Source: JANLTP01 sp031363055 (GTDB lineage: Bacteria; Pseudomonadota; Gammaproteobacteria; Burkholderiales; Burkholderiaceae_E). From it: a stretch of DNA of 64,000 nucleotides. The notes beneath the pieces were generated by a model. It made no database searches. It was given only the letters and a program-made list of their open reading frames with translations, and was not told the origin of the DNA. Positions 59,499 to 64,000 of the stretch are shown piece after piece. Numbering within the stretch: the stretch's first letter is position 1; each line of letters starts with the position of its first letter. The stretch spans positions 24,164 through 88,163 of the forward strand of contig JANLTP010000079.1 of NCBI GenBank assembly GCA_031363055.1. Direction: 5' to 3'. The position numbers were made by a program, and so were the translations under genes.

Positions 59499-60253
59499 TT
59501 GAATAGATTAGAGAAATTTCGCGTTGTCTGTTCGCTGATTTGAGTCAGCGTTTGACTACGCAGATTGGCAACCGCCTCAGCCACATAACGAACAAAGCCC
59601 GGTTCGTTGGTCTTGCCGCGAAACGGCACTGGCGCCAAGTAGGGCGAATCGGTCTCAACCAGCAGGCGGTCGGTGGGAATCAGTTTTGCCACCTCTTGCA
59701 GTTGTTTGGCGTTCTTGAACGAAACGATGCCAGACATCGAAATGTAAAAACCAAGTTCAAGTGCTGCTTGCGCCGTCTCCCAGGTCTCGGTAAAGCAATG
59801 CATGACGCCACCCACCTCAGCGGCACCCTCCTCTTGCATGATGCGAATGGTGTCCTCGGCGGCGGCTCGGGTATGTACGATCAACGGTTTTGCGCACCGG
59901 CGCGCCGCTCGAATATGCGTGCGAAAGCGTGCGCGTTGCCATTCGAGCTCACCGGTCAACCGATAATAGTCGAGGCCGGTTTCCCCGATCGCCACAATCC
60001 GTGGATCGTCGGCCAACTGTACCAGTTGAACTTCGGTGGGTTCGCATACATCCGGGTAATCGGGATGCACGCCGACCGAAGCAAACAGATTTGCAAAGCG
60101 ATCGGCCAGTGCCTTGACCTTCGGAAAGTTCTCCAGGTCAACCGATATGCACAGCGCGTGCGTCACCTCCTGTGCGGCCATGCGCTCGAGGACGGCATCG
60201 ATCTGCTCGGACAGCTCGGGAAAATCCAGATGACAATGTGAGTCGACCAACAT
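59489..60253 (-). CDS. tatD: TatD-family metal-dependent deoxyribonuclease
   Basis: A 254-residue TIM-barrel hydrolase: MLVDSHCHLDFPEL (HxH), AIGETGLDYYR (Glu), VHTRAAAEDT (His), MHCFTETWE (His) and ETDSPYLAPVPFRGK (Asp) form the two-metal site. ATG 60253 is the family start; 30 upstream residues of the open frame are antisense or out-of-frame to the SDR gene. Sits between SDR and ankyrin genes. Confidence 0.95.
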   Translation of the reverse strand: MLVDSHCHLDFPELSEQIDAVLERMAAQEVTHALCISVDLENFPKVKALADRFANLFASVGVHPDYPDVCEPTEVQLVQLADDPRIVAIGETGLDYYRLTGELEWQRARFRTHIRAARRCAKPLIVHTRAAAEDTIRIMQEEGAAEVGGVMHCFTETWETAQAALELGFYISMSGIVSFKNAKQLQEVAKLIPTDRLLVETDSPYLAPVPFRGKTNEPGFVRYVAEAVANLRSQTLTQISEQTTRNFSNLFKCI

Positions 60254-60257
60254 GAAG

Positions 60258-61100
60258 CTAGCTTTTGGGTAGATAGGCGTGATCCGGCGACGATCCTGGC
60301 AGCGGCCTGGCCGCCGTTGAACCGCCATCGACCGGGAACACAATACCGGTAACCCAACGTGCTTCGTCGCTGGCTAAAAAGCGCACCGCATGGCCGACGT
60401 CCCAGCCGCTGCCCTCGGTCGGCAACAGTGCCCGTGAATGTCGTAGCCGGCGCTTTTCGTCCGACATGCCCTTGCCGTACACCATCGGCGTGTAGACCAT
60501 ACCGGGCGCCACGCAATTGACACGAATCCCCTCGGCGCCATGCTGTGCCGACATGGCGCGCGTCAGGTTGACCACCGCACCTTTCGAGGTCGGATAAAGC
60601 AAGCCGGGATGTCCGCCCAAGAGGCCAGCGACCGATGCAATATTGATGATCGAACCTGCGCCCTGCAAGCGCATTTTCGGGATCGCATAACGAGCCATCA
60701 GCATCATCGAGGTCACGTTGATTCTGAGTCCGTCGTCCCAGGCCTTCAGATCGAGATCGACGGCGGTGCCGATTGGCCCGCCAATGCCGACGTTGTTGAC
60801 CAGAATATCGATGCGACCCCAGGCTTCAAATGCACACTCTATGGCCGCCTGACATTCGCTTGGCTCGCTGACATCGCAAGACAACACCATCGCCTTGCCG
60901 CCCTCGTCTTCGATCATTCGCAAGGTCCGCTCGGCATCTTTGATATTGCGATCAATCAGTCCAAGCTGCGCGCCGTCACGTGCCAGCAAAATGGCCGCAG
61001 CCCGGCCGTTGCCGATACCGTCGCCTTGCGTACCGGCACCGGTGACAATCGCGACGCGCGCACTCAGTGAGCGATCGGCGGGATGATTCAAGGGGATCAT
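60258..61100 (-). CDS. Short-chain dehydrogenase/reductase
   Basis: A 280-residue classical SDR. The cofactor motif is TGAGTQGDGIG (20-30), longer than the usual TGxxxGxG; NNVGIGG, Ser156, Tyr169 and Lys173 (YPTSK) complete the active site; NCVAPGMVYTPM and VTGIVFPVDGG follow. The start overlaps hflX by 4 bp and tatD begins 4 bp downstream. Substrate unknown. Confidence 0.9.
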   Translation of the reverse strand: MIPLNHPADRSLSARVAIVTGAGTQGDGIGNGRAAAILLARDGAQLGLIDRNIKDAERTLRMIEDEGGKAMVLSCDVSEPSECQAAIECAFEAWGRIDILVNNVGIGGPIGTAVDLDLKAWDDGLRINVTSMMLMARYAIPKMRLQGAGSIINIASVAGLLGGHPGLLYPTSKGAVVNLTRAMSAQHGAEGIRVNCVAPGMVYTPMVYGKGMSDEKRRLRHSRALLPTEGSGWDVGHAVRFLASDEARWVTGIVFPVDGGSTAARPLPGSSPDHAYLPKS

Positions 61101-62515
61101 GACTTGCTCTCGGTTGCCAGTGTTTCCTGAAGGTTCGCTACTGCATGACGGTCACCGCGAATCCGCAGCACAACACCGTCATCGGTGCTGCGTTCCTCCA
61201 GCACCTTGAAGTTTGCGAAAATCTCACCGCGTCGTCGCTGTGCTGCCCAGCCGAGAAACACTTCTGCCTCGGCCAGATCGGTGTGGAAGAACGCGACCAC
61301 CTGTGCATGCAATCGGGCGACATCGGCCTCGCGGCGCGCACTCATCACCACACACTCCGGGAATTTTAATCGCAGTGCGGTTTCGCGAGCACTCTGAGCT
61401 GGCAGGTCACCGACGTTATCGATCTTGTTGAAGATCCTGATTCTGGGAACGTCTTGCGCGCCGATCTCGTCCAGAACTTTATCGGTGACCGCCATCTGGC
61501 GCTCGAAGCCGTCGTCACCGGCATCGATGACATGCAGGAGCAAGGAGGCTTCGGCGGCCTCCTCCAGCGTCGACTTGAATGACGCGACCAGATCGTGCGG
61601 CAGATTCTTGATGAATCCCACCGTGTCACTGACCAGTATCCTGGGAACGCTCTGCGGAAAAAGAGCTCGCACGGTGGTGTCCAGTGTTGCAAATAACTTG
61701 TCGGCAACCAGCGCGTCGCTGCCGGTCAGGGCGCGCATCAACGTTGATTTGCCGGCGTTGGTGTAGCCGACCAGCGTCACCCGGGCGAGGCCCTGCCCTT
61801 GCTGGCGTCGGGCGCGCTGGGTCTGGCGCTCGACATCCATGGCGGTAATTTCCAGTTGCAGCTCGGCAATCCGGTTGCGGATCTTTTGCCGATCGAGTTC
61901 GCTGTGCGCCTCGCCGGCACCGCGCCCGCCGGTGCCGCTGCGCTGCCGCCCCTTCGGACCTGCCAGCTTGGCCGCCTCGCGCAATCGCGGCGCCATATAG
62001 CCCAGCCGAGCAATCTCGACCTGTGCGCGTGCGGCGCGCGAGCTCGCATGGCGCTGAAAAATTTCAAGAATGACCATCGTGCGATCCATCACCTCGCAGC
62101 CCGCCTCGATCTCGAGGTTGCGCGCTTGTGAGGGAGATATTTCATGATCGACCAGGATGACGTCGACCTGCCGTGTATCAGGATCGGCCGCCGCCCGCGT
62201 CCGCTCCTTGGATTGGGCCAACGATGCCGAAATTTCTGCTTCGCGCGTCTCGGTCGCCTTGCCCCAATCCACAGCGGCATCGAGCCCATGCTCGACGAGC
62301 TGGCGTAACTCCTGTCGCTTACCGGAACCCAGATAGGCGGTCGTATCGAAACTCGCCCGCTTTTGCAACAGGCTACCGACCACCTCAAACCCCAGGGTCG
62401 TGGCCAGTTCACGCAGCTCGTTGACCGACTCCTGGAACTCGATGTCGCTGACCGAAGGCAACTGCACTGCTGTGACGACCGCGCGCAGCGGCTTTTCCTT
62501 GATGGATATGCTCAT
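61097..62515 (-). CDS. hflX: GTPase HflX, ribosome-splitting factor
   Basis: A 472-residue GTPase that rescues stalled or heat-damaged ribosomes. The N-terminal domain includes YLGSGKRQEL and DVILVDHEISPSQARNLE; a glycine-rich GPKGRQRSGTGGRGAGE precedes the coiled coil; G1 is GYTNAGKST, G3 SDTVGFI and G4 NKID. ATG 62515 is preferred to a frame start at 62566. It lies between pilZ and an SDR gene, not in the hfq-hflX-hflKC cluster common in proteobacteria. Confidence 0.94.
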   Translation of the reverse strand: MSISIKEKPLRAVVTAVQLPSVSDIEFQESVNELRELATTLGFEVVGSLLQKRASFDTTAYLGSGKRQELRQLVEHGLDAAVDWGKATETREAEISASLAQSKERTRAAADPDTRQVDVILVDHEISPSQARNLEIEAGCEVMDRTMVILEIFQRHASSRAARAQVEIARLGYMAPRLREAAKLAGPKGRQRSGTGGRGAGEAHSELDRQKIRNRIAELQLEITAMDVERQTQRARRQQGQGLARVTLVGYTNAGKSTLMRALTGSDALVADKLFATLDTTVRALFPQSVPRILVSDTVGFIKNLPHDLVASFKSTLEEAAEASLLLHVIDAGDDGFERQMAVTDKVLDEIGAQDVPRIRIFNKIDNVGDLPAQSARETALRLKFPECVVMSARREADVARLHAQVVAFFHTDLAEAEVFLGWAAQRRRGEIFANFKVLEERSTDDGVVLRIRGDRHAVANLQETLATESKS

Positions 62516-62589
62516 GCGCGGATCATCGCAGAAAACCCGCCATTGCAGCGGCTGAGCGAGCAACAAACCGTTGCCGGTCTGATTGCTTT

Positions 62590-62976
62590 TCAGAGCGTGT
62601 GGGTCGGCCGCGCGGCTTTCAGTGCGCCACCCAGTAAATTTTCAATGCGTGCACGGGCCTGTTCGCCGGCGTCGTTGGCCGAAAATTGCACACCGATACC
62701 CTGCCCTCGCCCGGCCGATGCCGCCGGTGTTATCCAGATGACCTTGCCTGGAATCGGTAAACGGTTCGGATCGTCGAGCAGCGACACCAGCGCATAGATT
62801 TCATCGCCCAGTTTGGCCGGTCGGGTAGTCGGAATGAACAAGCCGCCGCCCTTGACGAATGGCATATACGAAGCGTAAAGCGCCGCCTTTTCCTTGATCG
62901 CAAGCGACAGCACGCTCGGTCGGGCGCCGCCATAGGCGTCGGCCGCAGGCGGCTTGGCGTTAGGATCAACTTGCAT
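62590..62976 (-). CDS. pilZ: Type IV pilus PilZ-domain protein
   Basis: A 128-residue protein with RPSVLSLAIKEKAALYASYM, KGGGLFIPTTRPAKLGDEIY and GKVIWITPAASAGRGQGIGVQF, matching PilZ of the pilus-biogenesis type, which lacks the Arg-rich c-di-GMP signature. It follows holB, the conserved tmk-holB-pilZ order. Confidence 0.93.
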   Translation of the reverse strand: MQVDPNAKPPAADAYGGARPSVLSLAIKEKAALYASYMPFVKGGGLFIPTTRPAKLGDEIYALVSLLDDPNRLPIPGKVIWITPAASAGRGQGIGVQFSANDAGEQARARIENLLGGALKAARPTHTL

Positions 62977-62990
62977 GGACAGGCTCCGCA

Positions 62991-63022
62991 GGCGTCAGGT
63001 TTTAGGGGCGTCAGGTTTTGAA
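62991..63022. repeat. 16-bp tandem duplication at the holB stop
   Basis: Units ggcgtcaggttttagg (62991-63006) and ggcgtcaggttttgaa (63007-63022) are adjacent and share their first 13 bases. The second contains the holB stop (TGA, minus strand). Confidence 0.9.
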
Positions 63023-64000
63023 GATTCCGAGATAGTCAAGCAAAACCGATTCGCAGTACAAGCGCGGGTTGAGTGGACGGGATAACCATGCCGACTGGCG
63101 GTCTAGTCGACTCGCGCCCAATGCAAGACGCTCGAAGTCGGTTTTCTGCCCCAGTTGCGTTAATCGCATTGATTGTTCCGAAAACGTTTGCGGTGCACTG
63201 CCGGCCAGAACGCGTGCGATATCCACCGTCCAGCGCCGCAGCAGCTCCAGCCAAAGACGCGCGTCAATCGACGCCATACGATCGGCGGTTTGAAGCAAAT
63301 CAGCCTCGGGGAGTCCCGCAATCAGTACCAGCGCAGCATCAAACCCGGCCCGTCGGGCCGGATCGAGCATGGCAAGCGCAGCCCGTGGCGACCCTCCGGC
63401 TGCGCTCAATGCGGCTTCGAGCTGTTTTGCCGGTAATGGCTGTTTCGCCGGCAGTGCAGATTGGCTGGCCAGCCACTGCACCTTGAGCGCCCGCGCAGGC
63501 GACGTCATGGCGTAGCGCAGACAGCGCGAGCGCAGCGTCGCCGGCAAGCGCTGATCGTGCGAGCTGACCAGCAGAAAATGCAGATCCGTGGTCGGCTCTT
63601 CGAGGGTCTTGAGCAGCGCGTTGGCAGAAATCGTGTTCAGTGCGTCTGCCGGATCGAGCAAGACAATCCGTTTGCCGGCGCGATGCGCGCCAGTCGCGAC
63701 GAACTCGGCAATCTCGCGGATCTGCGCAATCTTGATTTCAAACGCCGGCTCTGACTTGCCTTTCGCCTCGTCCTGTATCGGCGTCAGAAAACGGAAATCG
63801 GGATGATTGTTTTGTGCGAACCAATGGCAAGCCGGGCATTGCCCACAGGCAGCCGTCAAACCGGCCCCTCGCTCACAGAGCAAGGCCGCCGCCAGTTCAT
63901 AAGCAAGATCAGATTTGCCGATCCCAGGGTCACCGGTGATCATCAGAGCCTGTGGTTCTCGCTTCATGAACTCAAGCAGGGCCGAAAGCTCGGAATCAAT
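63011..64000 (-). CDS. holB: DNA polymerase III delta' subunit (HolB), 5' end outside window
   Basis: Clamp-loader subunit. ALMITGDPGIGKSDLAYELA is the degenerate P-loop, CGQCPACHWF the zinc module, NHPDF the following conserved block, and RIVLLDPADALN and NALLKTLEEP complete the AAA+ core with sensor-1 Ser in LLVSSHDQRLPATLRSRC. The in-frame residues upstream of the ATG at 63967 (SELSALLEF) look like family sequence, so the frame continues past base 64000 and the true start lies outside the window. Confidence 0.92.
   Translation of the reverse strand: MDSELSALLEFMKREPQALMITGDPGIGKSDLAYELAAALLCERGAGLTAACGQCPACHWFAQNNHPDFRFLTPIQDEAKGKSEPAFEIKIAQIREIAEFVATGAHRAGKRIVLLDPADALNTISANALLKTLEEPTTDLHFLLVSSHDQRLPATLRSRCLRYAMTSPARALKVQWLASQSALPAKQPLPAKQLEAALSAAGGSPRAALAMLDPARRAGFDAALVLIAGLPEADLLQTADRMASIDARLWLELLRRWTVDIARVLAGSAPQTFSEQSMRLTQLGQKTDFERLALGASRLDRQSAWLSRPLNPRLYCESVLLDYLGIFKT

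Noticed and set aside
60254..60343. N-terminal extension of TatD
   Set aside because: Family proteins start at MLVDSHCHLD; the upstream codons lie within the SDR gene.

Overview
The window looks like chromosomal DNA of a betaproteobacterium, most likely Burkholderiales-like. The evidence is the gene order fabF, mucD, lepA, lepB, DUF4845, rnc, era, recO, pdxJ, acpS, nagZ, uvrC, pgsA, tRNA-Gly, tRNA-Cys, together with Bug/TctC-type receptors, a class III CoA-transferase and an ATP-dependent oxoprolinase. Taxonomy is inferred from content and order only. Both window edges cut genes: fabF on the left and holB on the right.

Layout. 1-14.0 kb is a plus-strand housekeeping run for fatty-acid synthesis, periplasmic protease, translation, protein export, RNA processing, repair, cofactor and cell-wall recycling genes. 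14.1-17.15 kb holds three tRNA genes (Gly, Cys, Leu) with a minus-strand tetronate-type catabolic cassette (otnI, otnC, ltnD) between the last two. 17.3-19.7 kb holds a STAS/anti-sigma partner-switch pair, tesA and a ybbA-like ATPase. 19.8-29.0 kb is mostly minus strand: pgi, an enoyl-CoA hydratase, nnrD, dadA and a TRAP transporter; a plus-strand hydrolase sits inside it. 29.2-38.6 kb is a plus-strand catabolic cluster: MarR regulator, oxoprolinase/hydantoinase, Bug receptor, acylating aldehyde dehydrogenase, AMP-forming CoA ligase and a PdxA-family gene broken by one in-frame TGA. 38.6-46.2 kb carries purL, a second Bug receptor, a CoA-transferase and argG. 46.3-54.3 kb is minus strand: ykgJ-like, mnmC and a full urease operon ureDABCEFG. 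54.3-57.2 kb is a divergent dioxygenase / thiamine-diphosphate enzyme pair. 57.2-64 kb is minus strand: DUF1631-like, ankyrin, tatD, SDR, hflX, pilZ and holB.

The most unusual signal is not a gene. At nine places the DNA just before a start codon contains short tandem duplications or repeated ATGs. These create chains of 3-10-codon micro-ORFs, and in most cases the stop of one overlaps or abuts the next start, leading from the upstream stop codon to the real start (rnc, pdxJ, uvrC, dadA, aldehyde dehydrogenase, pdxA-like, ureE; looser at dctM and tesA). The same tendency to short tandem duplication appears inside genes as in-frame repeats of 6-24 bp that expand linkers or tails of otherwise conserved proteins (MucD, AcpS, UvrC, NnrD, MarR, MnmC, UreE, UreB, the anti-sigma factor, the ThDP enzyme), and as a ten-copy decamer array behind the first small membrane-protein gene. 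No insertion sequence, phage gene or CRISPR array was seen. No gene-free stretch exceeds about 300 bases, apart from the tRNA-containing interval 14031-14447.
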